Positions 43,899-53,900 of a stretch of DNA of 64,000 nt are shown here, piece after piece. The stretch lies in NCBI RefSeq assembly GCF_024124665.1, contig NZ_JAMXSB010000003.1, forward strand, positions 62,001 through 126,000. Direction: 5' to 3'. The stretch is from Pleionea sp. CnH1-48 (GTDB lineage Bacteria; Pseudomonadota; Gammaproteobacteria; Enterobacterales; Kangiellaceae). The notes under the pieces are model-generated. The model worked only from the letters and a program-made list of their open reading frames with translations. It was not told the DNA's origin and searched no databases. The position numbers and the translations under genes are program-made. Positions within the stretch are counted from its first letter, which is position 1; each line of letters begins with the position of its first letter.

Positions 43899-45824
43899 TT
43901 ACCCCTCCGATACGCTTCGACCGAGCTGTTCGATCGACTCATTTAACAATTTTTTGAAATCTTCTACAGGCATCGCACCTAAATCTTCCCCAGAACGAGT
44001 GCGCACAGCTACCTGGCCCGCTTCAACTTCTTTGTCACCAATCACCAACAGGTATGGCACGCGTTGAAGCGTATGCTCGCGAATTTTAAATCCGATCTTC
44101 TCGTTTCTCAAGTCCGCATTGACTCTAAATCCATCAGATTTCAAAGTTTTTGCCACTTTTTGCACAAATTCACTCTGTTTATCGGTGATATTCATGATCA
44201 CCGCCTGCGTTGGCGCTAACCAGGCAGGGAATTTACCCGCATATTCTTCAATGAGAATACCAATAAAACGCTCAAGCGATCCCAGAATAGCACGGTGAAT
44301 CATAACCGGTGTTTTCTTGGTGCCATCTTCGGCAACATATTCTGCACCTAAGCGACCCGGCATAGAGAAGTCTAGCTGGACTGTTCCACACTGCCAAACA
44401 CGATCAAGACAATCGCGCAAAGAAAATTCAATTTTAGGGCCGTAGAAAGCACCTTCACCTGGCTGAAGATCGTATTCGATGCCTTTGGCTGCCAATGCAT
44501 CGGCCAGACCTTTTTCGGCTTTGTCCCAGATTTCGTCTGAGCCTACGCGTTTTTCGGGACGCGTAGAGAGCTTGATTTCGACTTTGTTGAAGCCAAAATC
44601 GGCATAAACTTCATAAATCATATCGATCAGAGTCGACACTTCTTCCTGGATTTGGTCTTCGGTACAGAAAACGTGTGCATCGTCTTGAGTAAAGCCACGA
44701 ACGCGCATTAAGCCGTGCAAGGCACCCGATGCTTCATTACGGTGACACGAACCAAACTCAGCCATACGTAATGGCAGGTCGCGGTAGGATTTCAAACCGT
44801 GGTTATAAATAAGCACATGGCCAGGACAGTTCATCGGTTTAACCGCATAAGTGCGGCTTTCTGACTCGGTGGTGAACATGTCTTCTTTGTATTTGTCCCA
44901 GTGGCCCGACTTTTCCCACAGGCTGCGATCCAATACCTGAGGCGCTTTGACTTCTTCATAGTCGTGACGCGCTAAGACATCGCGCATGTATTTTTCGAGT
45001 TCTTTAAAGATGCTCCAGCCATTGTGGTGCCAGAACACCATTCCAGGAGATTCTTCCTGAAAGTGGAATAAGTTGAGTTGCTTACCTAATTTGCGGTGAT
45101 CGCGCTTTTCAGCTTCTTCTAGACGATGCAAGTAGGCTTTTAAGTCTTTTTTGTTGGCCCAGCAAGTACCGTATACACGCTGAAGCATTTCGTTGTTAGA
45201 GTCACCACGCCAGTAAGCGCCGGCCACTTTCATCAATTTGAAGGCTTTTAAGCGGCCAGTACTTGGGACGTGAGGACCACGACATAAATCGATGAAATCA
45301 CCCTGACGGTAAAGAGAGATATCTTCGTTAGTCGGGATGCTGGCAATGATTTCTGCCTTATATTCTTCACCCATATTGCGGAAGAACTCAACGGCCTCAT
45401 CACGAGGCATAACCGAACGCTCAACATCGTAGTTGGCTTTGGTTAACTCAGCCATTTTCTTTTCGATGGCGGTTAAGTCTTCGGGTGTGAAAGGACGCTC
45501 ATAAGCGAAGTCGTAATAGAACCCATTGTCGATAACGGGACCAATGGTAACCTGAGCACCTGGGAACAATTCTTTCACAGCCTGGGCCAACAAGTGGGCA
45601 CAGGAGTGGCGCAAAACTTCCAATCCATCTTCATCACGCTCGGTAATAATGGCCAATTCTGCATCTTCGGTCAGCGTGTAAGAGGTATCAACGGCCACTC
45701 CGTTAACTTTACCCGCTAGAGCTGACTTAGCTAAGCCAGGACCAATATCTGCTGCCACGTCATAAACTGACACTGGCTTGTCAAAATTACGCTGACTTCC
45801 GTCAGGGAGAGTGATAATAGGCAT
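43899..45824 (-). CDS. thrS: Threonine-tRNA ligase
   Basis: The 641-residue protein has the complete ThrRS layout: TGS domain (about 1-60), editing domain with [18 protein letters not shown], class II catalytic core ([26 protein letters not shown]) and the C-terminal anticodon-binding domain ([17 protein letters not shown]). It heads the thrS-infC-rpmI-rplT unit. Confidence 0.98.
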   Translation of the reverse strand: MPIITLPDGSQRNFDKPVSVYDVAADIGPGLAKSALAGKVNGVAVDTSYTLTEDAELAIITERDEDGLEVLRHSCAHLLAQAVKELFPGAQVTIGPVIDNGFYYDFAYERPFTPEDLTAIEKKMAELTKANYDVERSVMPRDEAVEFFRNMGEEYKAEIIASIPTNEDISLYRQGDFIDLCRGPHVPSTGRLKAFKLMKVAGAYWRGDSNNEMLQRVYGTCWANKKDLKAYLHRLEEAEKRDHRKLGKQLNLFHFQEESPGMVFWHHNGWSIFKELEKYMRDVLARHDYEEVKAPQVLDRSLWEKSGHWDKYKEDMFTTESESRTYAVKPMNCPGHVLIYNHGLKSYRDLPLRMAEFGSCHRNEASGALHGLMRVRGFTQDDAHVFCTEDQIQEEVSTLIDMIYEVYADFGFNKVEIKLSTRPEKRVGSDEIWDKAEKGLADALAAKGIEYDLQPGEGAFYGPKIEFSLRDCLDRVWQCGTVQLDFSMPGRLGAEYVAEDGTKKTPVMIHRAILGSLERFIGILIEEYAGKFPAWLAPTQAVIMNITDKQSEFVQKVAKTLKSDGFRVNADLRNEKIGFKIREHTLQRVPYLLVIGDKEVEAGQVAVRTRSGEDLGAMPVEDFKKLLNESIEQLGRSVSEG

Positions 45825-45941
45825 TGCTTGTTTTAACCTTTGCTAATCTCTTAGTTTTATTCCCGTCGTTTTAAAAAGGTCCGTCGGGTAGTTAGGGTCT
45901 CATTGTATTCCGTAGCAAGTTAGTGGCTTCTAAATCAAAGA

Positions 45942-45961
45942 AGCACCCAGGCAAGGGTGCT
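45942..45961 (-). terminator. Terminator candidate of the phosphomannomutase gene
   Basis: AGCACCC (45942-45948) pairs with GGGTGCT (45955-45961) around AGGCAA, inside an outer CCGTAGCA/TGCTACGG pair (45910-45917 and 45958-45965). The minus-strand T-run is weak (TTCTTTGATTT). Confidence 0.5.
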
Positions 45962-46008
45962 ACGGAAGTGACCGATTGTATATCAAACCAGCCCGCCATC
46001 GCCAGATC

Positions 46009-46044
46009 TATACCCAAAGTATTTCGAATTGGCGTAGGCAGCAA
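46009..46044 (-). repeat. Fragment of the TATACCC interspersed element
   Basis: TATACCCAAAGTATTTCGAA followed by GGCGTAGGCAGCAA matches one end of the element and then diverges; the other end is missing. Confidence 0.6.
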
Positions 46045-46074
46045 TCAAACGATGGATTGGGTCAGGGTCAATAT

Positions 46075-47451
46075 TTAGACATCGGCACGAATTAATTGGA
46101 GTAATTCGTCGGTTTTTTCTCGCATAAGCGTCTTATCACCGCGAGTTTCTAGATTTAGTCGAATCACAGGCTCGGTATTGGATTTGCGCAAATTAAAGCG
46201 CCAGTTGTCGAACTCAACACCAATTCCGTCGGTGTAATCTATATGATTGGCGTCAGCTTGATAGGCATTGAGTACGCGCTCAAGGGTCTCATCCGCATCT
46301 TTAACCTTGCTGTTTATTTCACCAGGAGATGGATAGGTATCCATTCGTTCCTGCACCAACTGACCTAAAGGCTTACCTGTCTTGCAGATAAGTTCGACCA
46401 CTAATAACCATGGGATCATGCCGCTGTCGCAATAAGCGAAGTCTCGAAAGTAGTGATGTGCACTCATCTCGCCACCGTAGATGGCATTTTCTTCACGCAT
46501 GCGTTCTTTGATAAAAGCGTGTCCGGTTTTTGACATGATGGGAACACCTTTGTTTTGCTCAATGATGTCTTGAGTGTTCCAGGTCAGTCGAGGATCGAAG
46601 ATGATTTTTTCTTGAGGGTGTTTTTGCAAGAAAGCTTCAGCCAACAAACCGACAATATAATAGCCTTCGATAAACTGCCCATCTTGATCAAACAAAAAGC
46701 AGCGATCAAAGTCACCGTCCCAGGCGATCCCCATATCGGCATTATGTTCTTTAACACAAGCAATGGTGTCTGCACGATTTTCTGGGAGCAATGGATTGGG
46801 AATGCCGTTAGGGAAGCTACCGTCTGGCTCGTGATGCAGCTTAATAAATTCTACGGGCACCTGGAGACGCTGAAATTCTGCTTCAATGGCATCGATAACA
46901 TGACCGGATGCGCCATTGCCACTGTTAACCACCAGCTTCAACGGTTTTAATTGAGTAACATCGACGTAGGTCAACAAATGACGAATGTAGTCAGGTAAGT
47001 GCTCCAACGTTTTTACCGAACCGCCTTCAACAGATGGTAGTTCCTGCCCTTCCATCGCCTCTGCCAGGCGACGAATTTCGTCGAGTCCAGTGTCACCACT
47101 GATTGGCTTAGATTCTTCACGCACCAGCTTCATACCGTTGTAATCGATAGGATTGTGACTGGCCGTCACTTCAATACCACCATCGGCCTTGAAATGCTTA
47201 GTCGCAAAATAGACTTCTTCGGTCCCTGTCATGCCGATATCCAGCACAGTCACACCTTCGTCCATCAAACCTTTTGCCACAGCCGCTTTTAACGTCGCCG
47301 ATGTTTCTCGAATATCGCCACCCACCACAACGGTCTTAGGCGATAAAAATTGTGCAAAGGCTCGACCTATACGATAAGCAATGTCTTCATTTAATTGTTC
47401 GCCTAATTTGCCGCGAATGTCGTAAGCTTTAAAACAGGTTAAGGATGTCAT
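46075..47451 (-). CDS. cpsG: Phosphomannomutase/phosphoglucomutase
   Basis: The 458-residue protein is an alpha-D-phosphohexomutase with the four domain signatures: active serine S98 in TASHNP, metal loop WDGDFDRCF, sugar loop [10 protein letters not shown] and phosphate loop [12 protein letters not shown]. It interconverts mannose-6-P and mannose-1-P (and likely the glucose forms), feeding GDP-mannose-type precursors for the nearby polysaccharide genes. Symbol choice (cpsG/manB/algC type) is by family. Confidence 0.93.
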   Translation of the reverse strand: MTSLTCFKAYDIRGKLGEQLNEDIAYRIGRAFAQFLSPKTVVVGGDIRETSATLKAAVAKGLMDEGVTVLDIGMTGTEEVYFATKHFKADGGIEVTASHNPIDYNGMKLVREESKPISGDTGLDEIRRLAEAMEGQELPSVEGGSVKTLEHLPDYIRHLLTYVDVTQLKPLKLVVNSGNGASGHVIDAIEAEFQRLQVPVEFIKLHHEPDGSFPNGIPNPLLPENRADTIACVKEHNADMGIAWDGDFDRCFLFDQDGQFIEGYYIVGLLAEAFLQKHPQEKIIFDPRLTWNTQDIIEQNKGVPIMSKTGHAFIKERMREENAIYGGEMSAHHYFRDFAYCDSGMIPWLLVVELICKTGKPLGQLVQERMDTYPSPGEINSKVKDADETLERVLNAYQADANHIDYTDGIGVEFDNWRFNLRKSNTEPVIRLNLETRGDKTLMREKTDELLQLIRADV

Positions 47452-47495
47452 TTTTTGTCCATAAAAAGTGTGTTAACCAATAGTTCTGAAAATAA

Positions 47496-47635
47496 TATAC
47501 CCGTCGCATTTCAAGGTACAGCGCTGATGTTCAAGTTGCAGCGCTGCGCGCACTCACCCCAATCACTTAGTGTGTCTAAGCTCAGGGGATTCGCTTGCTT
47601 GCCGCCTACCTGCACCTTGAAATTCTTTGGGTATA
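47496..47635 (+). mobile_element. MITE-like interspersed element, copy 1
   Basis: A 140-base element with ends TATACCCGTCGCATTTCAAGG and TTGAAATTCTTTGGGTATA. The two ends are imperfect inverted repeats with the shared core TTTCAAGGTGCAG. It has an extra 20-base inner segment that copies 3 and 4 lack. Non-coding. Confidence 0.85.
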
Positions 47636-47744
47636 GATGCTTTGAGCATTAAGTCTATCGTTCCTTAGTATTTTCAGCACTTCTCAACACAAGGTAGGTG
47701 AAAACGAAAAAGGGTAACCAGTGGTTACCCTTAACGCAAGCTCT

Positions 47745-47884
47745 TATTCCCGTCGCCTTTCAAGTTGCAGCGCTGATGTTCAAGTTGCAGCGCTGCGCGC
47801 ACTCACCCCAATCACTTAGTCTGTCTAAGCTCAGGGGACTCGCTTGCTGGCCGCCTGACTGTACCTTGAAATTCTTTGGATATA
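47745..47884 (+). mobile_element. MITE-like interspersed element, copy 2 (tandem array)
   Basis: A 140-base copy that begins TATTCCCGTCGCC. Like copy 1 it has the extra GCTGATGTTCAAGTTGCAGC segment. Its last bases TA are shared with the start of copy 3. Confidence 0.85.
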
Positions 47885-48009
47885 TACCCGTCGCCTTTCA
47901 AGGTGCAGCGGTGTTGGCTGCGCGCACTCACCCCAATCACTTAGTCTGTCTAAGCTCAGGGGACTCGCTTGCTGGCCGCCTGCCTGTACCTTGAAATTCT
48001 TTGGATATA
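47883..48009 (+). mobile_element. MITE-like interspersed element, copy 3 (tandem array)
   Basis: A 127-base copy, TATACCCGTCGCC to TTTGGATATA, head to tail between copies 2 and 4. It is almost identical to copy 4. Confidence 0.85.
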
Positions 48010-48134
48010 TACCCGTCGCCTTTCAAGGTGCAGCGGTGTTGGCTGCGCGCACTCACCCCAATCACTTAGTCTGTCTAAGCTCAGGGGACTCGCTTGCTGG
48101 CCGCCTACCTGCACCTTGAAATGCTTTGGGTATA
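48008..48134 (+). mobile_element. MITE-like interspersed element, copy 4 (tandem array)
   Basis: A 127-base copy with the most regular end (CTGCACCTTGAAATGCTTTG then GGTATA). The array lies just after the end of the sulfurylase-kinase gene; apart from the copies, the 47452-48170 gap has no gene. Confidence 0.85.
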
Positions 48135-48170
48135 GCGATGAAATATTTAAGAAAGGAGGAGATTTGAAGG

Positions 48171-49883
48171 CTAGCGAATATAGCCCTCACTTTCTAATTT
48201 TAAGATCACTTCCTGTGCCGCTTCGTCCGGTGTTAAGCCAAGGGTATCAATAGTGATCTCGGCCTGCTCTGGCACTTCGTAAGGATCGCTGATCCCGGTA
48301 AACTCTTTGATCAATCCCGCGCGCGCTTTAGCATATAAGCCTTTGCGATCACGTCGCTCACATTCTTCTAGCGACGTAGCCACATGCACTTCGATAAATC
48401 CACCTAATGGCTCGATCATGGCGCGCACTTCTCTGCGGGTCGCCTGATAAGGAGCGATAGGAGCACAAATCGCAAAGCCACCATTTTTGGTTATCTCACT
48501 GGCAACATAACCAATACGCAAAATATTAATATTGCGATGCTCTTTGCTAAAACCTAGCTCGCTGGATAAATGCTTACGTACAATATCACCATCTAATAAA
48601 GTGACAGGACGGTTGCCCATCTCTAACAATTTAATCATCAAAGCGTTAGCAATGGTGGATTTACCTGCACCCGATAATCCAGTAAAGAAGATAGTCACCC
48701 CTTGTTTATCTCGAGCAGGACTGGTTTTGCGCAGTTCTTTAACCACTTCGGGATAAGAAAACCACTCAGGAATTTCGAGACCTTCTGCCAAACGACGACG
48801 CACTTCGGTTCCAGAAATATTCAGAGCGGTCATCCCCTCTTCAACTTCGTCCGCAGGAAGGTATTCAGCTTTCTCTTTTACGTACACCATCATCTGGAAA
48901 GGCACCATCTGGATACCTAACTCTTCTTCGTGTTGTTGTAATAAGGTTTGCGCATCATAAGGGCCATAAAAGTCTTCGCCGTTGCTGTCTTTTCCTGGAC
49001 CAGCGTGATCACGACCTACAATTAAGTGAGTACAGCCGTAATTCTTGCGGATGATGGCATGCCAAAGTGCTTCTCGAGGCCCGCCCATACGCATGGCCAG
49101 CGGCAGCAGACTGAGCATGGTGGTTTGCTCTGGATACTCTTTAATAATGTGCTCATAGCAACGAACACGACTGTAGTGATCAATGTCACCAGGTTTGGTC
49201 ATACCGACTACGGGATGAATTAATAAATTCGCTTCTTCCTGGCGGGCGGCGCGGAATGTCAGCTCCTGATGGGCCCGATGCATAGGATTACGAGTCTGGA
49301 AGGCCACGACTTTACGCCAGCCCCACTTTTTAAACTTCGCACGTAATTCCGCAGGCGTATCACGATAGCCTTTGTAGTCATAGTGATTGGGAGCTTCGAC
49401 ACCTTTAAGGCGACCGCCTAAATAAACTTCTCCGGCTTTATTCAGTAGGTAATCGACAGCTGGATGCTTTTGATCATCCGTGCCAAAGACCTTTTGCGCT
49501 TCGAGAGTTTTATCAGGAGTCCAGATATCTGACACCTCCAGCACAGCCAACAACACACCCTCTGCGTCTCTCAGTGCCACACTAGAGCCTGTTTGTATGG
49601 TCTCAGCAAACTGAGCATCCACATCCAGAGTTACTGGAATGGGCCATAGAGTCCCATCAGCCAGGCGAGTGGAATCTAAAACGGATTGATAGTCTTCTTT
49701 GGATAAAAAGCCGGTTAGAGGAGAAAAGCCACCATTAAGCAGCAATTCGATATCACAGAGCTGTCGATGGGTAAGATCCCAAGAAGGTAATCCTGTAGCC
49801 AACTCTTTCAACTGCTGTTGTTCTGATTCAGATACGTACAACTCGGTAAGCTGTCCGCCATGCGGTGCGGTTAAATGTGTCAT
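48171..49883 (-). CDS. Bifunctional ATP sulfurylase/APS kinase
   Basis: The 570-residue protein fuses a sulfate adenylyltransferase (residues about 1-385: TRNPMHRAHQELT with the HxxH motif, then VGRDHAGPG) to an APS kinase (about 395-570: P-loop GLSGAGKST, GISDPYEVP). It makes PAPS from sulfate and ATP, for assimilation or for sulfation. It is the single-chain Sat-CysC type, not CysDN. It stands apart from cysteine genes, beside a polysaccharide operon, so a link to sulfated glycan is possible but not shown. Confidence 0.93.
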   Translation of the reverse strand: MTHLTAPHGGQLTELYVSESEQQQLKELATGLPSWDLTHRQLCDIELLLNGGFSPLTGFLSKEDYQSVLDSTRLADGTLWPIPVTLDVDAQFAETIQTGSSVALRDAEGVLLAVLEVSDIWTPDKTLEAQKVFGTDDQKHPAVDYLLNKAGEVYLGGRLKGVEAPNHYDYKGYRDTPAELRAKFKKWGWRKVVAFQTRNPMHRAHQELTFRAARQEEANLLIHPVVGMTKPGDIDHYSRVRCYEHIIKEYPEQTTMLSLLPLAMRMGGPREALWHAIIRKNYGCTHLIVGRDHAGPGKDSNGEDFYGPYDAQTLLQQHEEELGIQMVPFQMMVYVKEKAEYLPADEVEEGMTALNISGTEVRRRLAEGLEIPEWFSYPEVVKELRKTSPARDKQGVTIFFTGLSGAGKSTIANALMIKLLEMGNRPVTLLDGDIVRKHLSSELGFSKEHRNINILRIGYVASEITKNGGFAICAPIAPYQATRREVRAMIEPLGGFIEVHVATSLEECERRDRKGLYAKARAGLIKEFTGISDPYEVPEQAEITIDTLGLTPDEAAQEVILKLESEGYIR

Positions 49884-49987
49884 AAGTAATAATTTCTATA
49901 GCCGTTATGTTCTACCTTGTATGCTGACTACCTGGCTGGTAATACCCTACAAAGTATTCCAATTCATTGAATGCAGCTATTTAAACG

Positions 49988-50028
49988 CAAAAAGGTCATA
50001 TTGGCTCATAATATGCCAATATGACCTT
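49988..50028 (-). terminator. Terminator of the polysaccharide operon
   Basis: A perfect 14-bp stem (49992-50005 with 50015-50028, core AAGGTCATATTGGC) around a 9-base loop, followed by TTTTT on the minus strand. It lies 28 bases beyond the last gene of the operon. Confidence 0.92.
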
Positions 50029-50055
50029 ATAATGTTAGAGAATTTACAGTGTGGT

Positions 50056-52029
50056 TTAGCTGATCGTCTTGAATTTAACGATATTATTCTCAGACAACTC
50101 CCTTGCAGCATCGGTTTTCCACAAGAGATCACAGACTTCATGCTGAGGGTTGTAGCCCGTTGGTGTTTTCAACAACATTTGCACCACGCCATCGCAGTCC
50201 ATATTCACACACAACTCATCAAGGATGTTAAGCACGTTGTTCATATCATCCCAGGCAAGCATTTCTTCATTAGCACGCATAATACGGGCATGCTCTGTAC
50301 CCTCTACGTTTTCGCCAATCAGCAGCTCTTCATAAAGCTTCTCACCAGGACGTAATCCTGTGAACTGGATTTCAATATCACCGTCCGGATGTCTTTTACT
50401 TTTGATGGTTCGTCCCATCAAATGAATCATTTTTTCTGCAAGAGCGGCAATCTTAACAGGCTCGCCCATATCTAATACAAACACATCACCACCCTGTCCC
50501 ATCGCACCCGCCTGGATAACCAATTGAGCGGCCTCTGGAATAGTCATAAAGTAGCGAATAATGTCCTGATGAGTCACAGTAACTGGGCCACCACTGCGAA
50601 TTTGCTCACGGAATAACGGTACAACAGATCCCGATGAACCCAGTACATTACCAAAGCGCACCATGGTAAACAGCGTTTTACCTTCACGTAGATTCATCGC
50701 CTGCAATACTAACTCAGCCAAACGCTTGGTGGCTCCCATTACGTTTGTTGGGCGCACGGCCTTATCGGTAGAAATAAGCACAAACTTTTCTACACCCGCC
50801 TCTACCGCGGCTTCTGCTGTATACCAGGTGCCAAACACATTATTTCGAACACCTTCAATAATATTGTGTTCAACAATAGGAACATGCTTATAAGCTGCCG
50901 CGTGATAAACCGTTTGAACCTTAAATGAAGTCATTGCGCGAGTTAAACGATTGCGATGCTGAATCGAACCCAACAGAGGCACTAACTCCAATTTTATATC
51001 TGAATCTTTCAACAAGGCCTTAAGCTCTTTTTCGATGGCATACAAGCCATACTCAGATAACTCATATAAAATCAATGTCTTAGGGCCTAATAAAATGATT
51101 TGACGGCAAAGCTCCGAACCAATCGAGCCACCTGCTCCAGTGACCATAACCACTTTATCAGTGATGTTCTTTGCCATCAGTTCTTTATCAGGGCACACGG
51201 CATCGCGCCCTAATAAATCTTCTACATCAATGTCTTTCAGTTCACCAATACTCACCTTGCCAGAAATAATATCTTCCATTCCGGCGATGGTTTTTACTTT
51301 GATAGGAAAAGGCTCAAGATGAGACAAAACTTCGCTGCGACGAGCATGAGAAGTCGATGGCATCGCTAACAATACATGGGTAATTTTGTACTTATAGATA
51401 GCCTCTTCAATCTCCAACGGCGAGAGTACTTTAAGCCCCTCAATCTCTGAGTGATAGAGACTTGAATCATCATCAAAGAAAATGACTGGTTGATAATCAT
51501 CGCCGTAACGCAATGCCGAAGCAAGCTGCCTACCTGCGGCTCCCGCTCCGTAAATAGCAACAACAGCAGCACTATTGTGGACTCTTTCCATATAGCCTTT
51601 GAAGCCAAGCCGAGACCCACCTACAACCAGAGTAAGAAAGCACCAATAAAATAAGGCCTGACTAAAGGAAAAGCTGGAGTGAACGCTCCAGTAAGTCACA
51701 AAATAGATGAGTGTACTGGCTGACACACCGAGTAAAATAACGGATACAGTCGTGATTCCAATATAACGCAAGATTGCTCGATAAAAGCCCAATCGAACAA
51801 AAACAAGGATAGAGCCGCCAAGTGTAAATAAAGCGACCAAAAAGTCTTGCTGCCGCCAAGCAAATTCATTGCCTAGATCGATCATTAAAGACATTGCAAT
51901 ACAAAACGGGATAGCAATACCATCAAACGACAAGGTTATAAGTCTTTTTATAGGTCTAGGTGATTCCAGAAAGTACTGGATCAAATCTTTAAATTTATCC
52001 ACATTCACCCTTGTAAATTTACTTACCAC
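50056..52029 (-). CDS. UDP-sugar 4,6-dehydratase, membrane-bound (WbpM/PglF/CapD type)
   Basis: The 657-residue protein has four hydrophobic segments within residues 20-145, a CoA-binding-like Rossmann part, and an SDR domain from about 290. The NAD motif is TGAGGSIGSELCRQI; AAAYKHVP and STDKAVRPTNVMGATKR follow, with Met in place of the usual catalytic Tyr as in WbpM. It converts UDP-GlcNAc to the 4-keto-6-deoxy sugar at the inner membrane. It is the last gene of the polysaccharide operon. Confidence 0.93.
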   Translation of the reverse strand: MVSKFTRVNVDKFKDLIQYFLESPRPIKRLITLSFDGIAIPFCIAMSLMIDLGNEFAWRQQDFLVALFTLGGSILVFVRLGFYRAILRYIGITTVSVILLGVSASTLIYFVTYWSVHSSFSFSQALFYWCFLTLVVGGSRLGFKGYMERVHNSAAVVAIYGAGAAGRQLASALRYGDDYQPVIFFDDDSSLYHSEIEGLKVLSPLEIEEAIYKYKITHVLLAMPSTSHARRSEVLSHLEPFPIKVKTIAGMEDIISGKVSIGELKDIDVEDLLGRDAVCPDKELMAKNITDKVVMVTGAGGSIGSELCRQIILLGPKTLILYELSEYGLYAIEKELKALLKDSDIKLELVPLLGSIQHRNRLTRAMTSFKVQTVYHAAAYKHVPIVEHNIIEGVRNNVFGTWYTAEAAVEAGVEKFVLISTDKAVRPTNVMGATKRLAELVLQAMNLREGKTLFTMVRFGNVLGSSGSVVPLFREQIRSGGPVTVTHQDIIRYFMTIPEAAQLVIQAGAMGQGGDVFVLDMGEPVKIAALAEKMIHLMGRTIKSKRHPDGDIEIQFTGLRPGEKLYEELLIGENVEGTEHARIMRANEEMLAWDDMNNVLNILDELCVNMDCDGVVQMLLKTPTGYNPQHEVCDLLWKTDAARELSENNIVKFKTIS

Positions 52030-52091
52030 TCTCAGCTTAGTAAATTTTATTTAATCTTCAAACAAAATATACCGCTATAGTAAGAACTTAG

Positions 52092-53267
52092 CTACTTTTG
52101 AGCAAGCAAAAGAACATCTCTTAATACGTTAGCGCAGAGGTTAATTTCTTCATCGGTCAAAGTTGGGTGTACCAACATCATGATACTAGTTTCTCCCAAA
52201 ACTTGCGCATTTCTTAATCTACTCTTCGGTCTAAAACTTGTTCCATCGAAAGCTTTTTCTAAATAAACTTCTGAGCAGCTACCCTGAAAGCACGGTACCC
52301 CTCGAGAAACGACTTCTTCAACGATTCTATCTCTTGTCCAGCCGTCCGCTAACAAACTAGTATTAACAAAAAAGTAATGCTTATATTCCGCGTGCTCAAA
52401 AGCCTGACCAACCTCAACGGTTCTGATACAGGAAAAGTCTTTAAGTACATTATCCAGCTTAGCAGCATTGTTTTGTCTTTTGGTGGTCCATTGCTCCATT
52501 CTGGACAGTTGAATGCGACCAATAGCTCCCTGCATTTCGGTCATTCTCCAGTTTGTTCCAAAAGACTCATGCAACCATCGAAAACCTGGAGGATGCTCTT
52601 TTTCGTAAACCGCCTGCCATGACTTTCCATGATCTTTAAAGGACCACATTTTAGACCACAGCTCTTCATCATTAGTGGTCACCATGCCGCCTTCACCGCC
52701 AGTAGTCATGATTTTATCTTGGCAAAACGACCAAGCACCTATATGACCAATACTCCCCACACTTTTGCCTTTGTATTTCGCTCCATGAGCTTGAGCACAA
52801 TCTTCAATAACATAAAAGTTATGTTCTTCAGCTAATGACATGATGGCATCCATGTCTGCTGGCATTCCGCCCAAATGAACCACAACTACTGCTTTGGTCT
52901 TAGGGGAAAGACATTGTTCAATAGTATGAGCCTCAATATTTTGACTATTCAAATCGACGTCAGCAAAAACGGGAGTGGCACCAGTATTCACCACAGATGA
53001 TACGGAAGCCAGAAAAGTACGCGGGGTAACAATAACTTCATCGCCATCTCCAACGCCTAAAGCTTCTAAGGCTAAATCTAACGCGACGGTTCCGTTCGCT
53101 ACAGCAATAGCGTGTTTTGAGTCTGTAAATTCAGCAAATTCTTTTTCAAACGTTCGGCACTCTTGACCCGTCCAATAATTCACACGATTAGATAGGAGAA
53201 CGTCTCTAACTTTGTTCCCTTCTTCTTCAGTAAACAAAGGCCAACCAGATAACTTTGTATTCGACAT
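52092..53267 (-). CDS. DegT/DnrJ/EryC1-family sugar aminotransferase
   Basis: The 391-residue PLP enzyme has the family pattern: TVALDLALEALGVGDGDEVI, EDCAQAHGAKYKGKSVGSIG, and the PLP lysine in SFCQDKIMTTGGEGG. It should aminate the 4-keto sugar made by the dehydratase (PglE-like step). It sits between the dehydratase and the NeuD-like acyltransferase gene, 9 bases from the latter. Confidence 0.92.
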   Translation of the reverse strand: MSNTKLSGWPLFTEEEGNKVRDVLLSNRVNYWTGQECRTFEKEFAEFTDSKHAIAVANGTVALDLALEALGVGDGDEVIVTPRTFLASVSSVVNTGATPVFADVDLNSQNIEAHTIEQCLSPKTKAVVVVHLGGMPADMDAIMSLAEEHNFYVIEDCAQAHGAKYKGKSVGSIGHIGAWSFCQDKIMTTGGEGGMVTTNDEELWSKMWSFKDHGKSWQAVYEKEHPPGFRWLHESFGTNWRMTEMQGAIGRIQLSRMEQWTTKRQNNAAKLDNVLKDFSCIRTVEVGQAFEHAEYKHYFFVNTSLLADGWTRDRIVEEVVSRGVPCFQGSCSEVYLEKAFDGTSFRPKSRLRNAQVLGETSIMMLVHPTLTDEEINLCANVLRDVLLLAQK

Positions 53268-53276
53268 GATATTACT

Positions 53277-53900
53277 CTAACTTATTAGTTCTTTCGCTGG
53301 TACACCGACAACCGTCAATTCATCTGCAATATCATTAACTACTGCAGCGCCCGCACCAACTATTACTTTTTTACCAATAATGATCGATTGCTTGACTGAA
53401 GCACCAATTCCGACCCATGAGCCTTCTCCAACAGACACATTGCCAGCTAAAGATGCTCCAGGACTAATATGAACGCCTCTGCTCAAGTGGCAATCGTGAT
53501 CAACAGATGCTCCCGTATTCACAATGCATCCGTCTTCGATGGTTGAATCGATATTAACCGACGCATTTGCCATAACGCAGACACCAACTCCCAAGGTTAC
53601 ATAACGACTCACAAAAGCTTTTGGGTGTAACAGCGAAGTGATATTAGCACCAGCATCCACTAATAACTGCTGCTTTTCCAGTCTAATCGTATTATTACCG
53701 ATTCCAACAATGCAGGCATCATATTGAGTACAGTCAGAAAGAAGCTGTTCAGTACTTCCAATAACAGGCCAAGGGTAATTTTCTGACAGCAACTGCCACC
53801 TGTCATCATAAAAGGTAATATTATCGTACCCGTTTAGTTCAGCAATCTCTGCCAGAACCTTTCCATGTCCACTCGCCCCCAAGATGGCCAGTTTGGTCAT
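53277..53900 (-). CDS. PglD/NeuD-like sugar acyltransferase
   Basis: The 207-residue protein has an N-terminal Rossmann-like part (LAILGASGHGKVLAEIAEL) and a C-terminal left-handed beta helix of hexapeptide repeats (from about 90 to 200), with the catalytic His region SVDHDCHLSRGVHI. It likely acetylates the amino sugar to give an N-acetylated bacillosamine-type product. Its start overlaps the aldo/keto reductase stop by four bases (ATGA). Confidence 0.9.
   Translation of the reverse strand: MTKLAILGASGHGKVLAEIAELNGYDNITFYDDRWQLLSENYPWPVIGSTEQLLSDCTQYDACIVGIGNNTIRLEKQQLLVDAGANITSLLHPKAFVSRYVTLGVGVCVMANASVNIDSTIEDGCIVNTGASVDHDCHLSRGVHISPGASLAGNVSVGEGSWVGIGASVKQSIIIGKKVIVGAGAAVVNDIADELTVVGVPAKELIS

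Noticed and set aside
47745-48134. CRISPR-like regular repeats
   Set aside because: The 127-140 base copies are directly joined with no spacers and have transposon-like inverted ends.
49699-50355. 218-codon plus-strand frame
   Set aside because: It runs antisense across the ends of two well-supported genes and the terminator between them.
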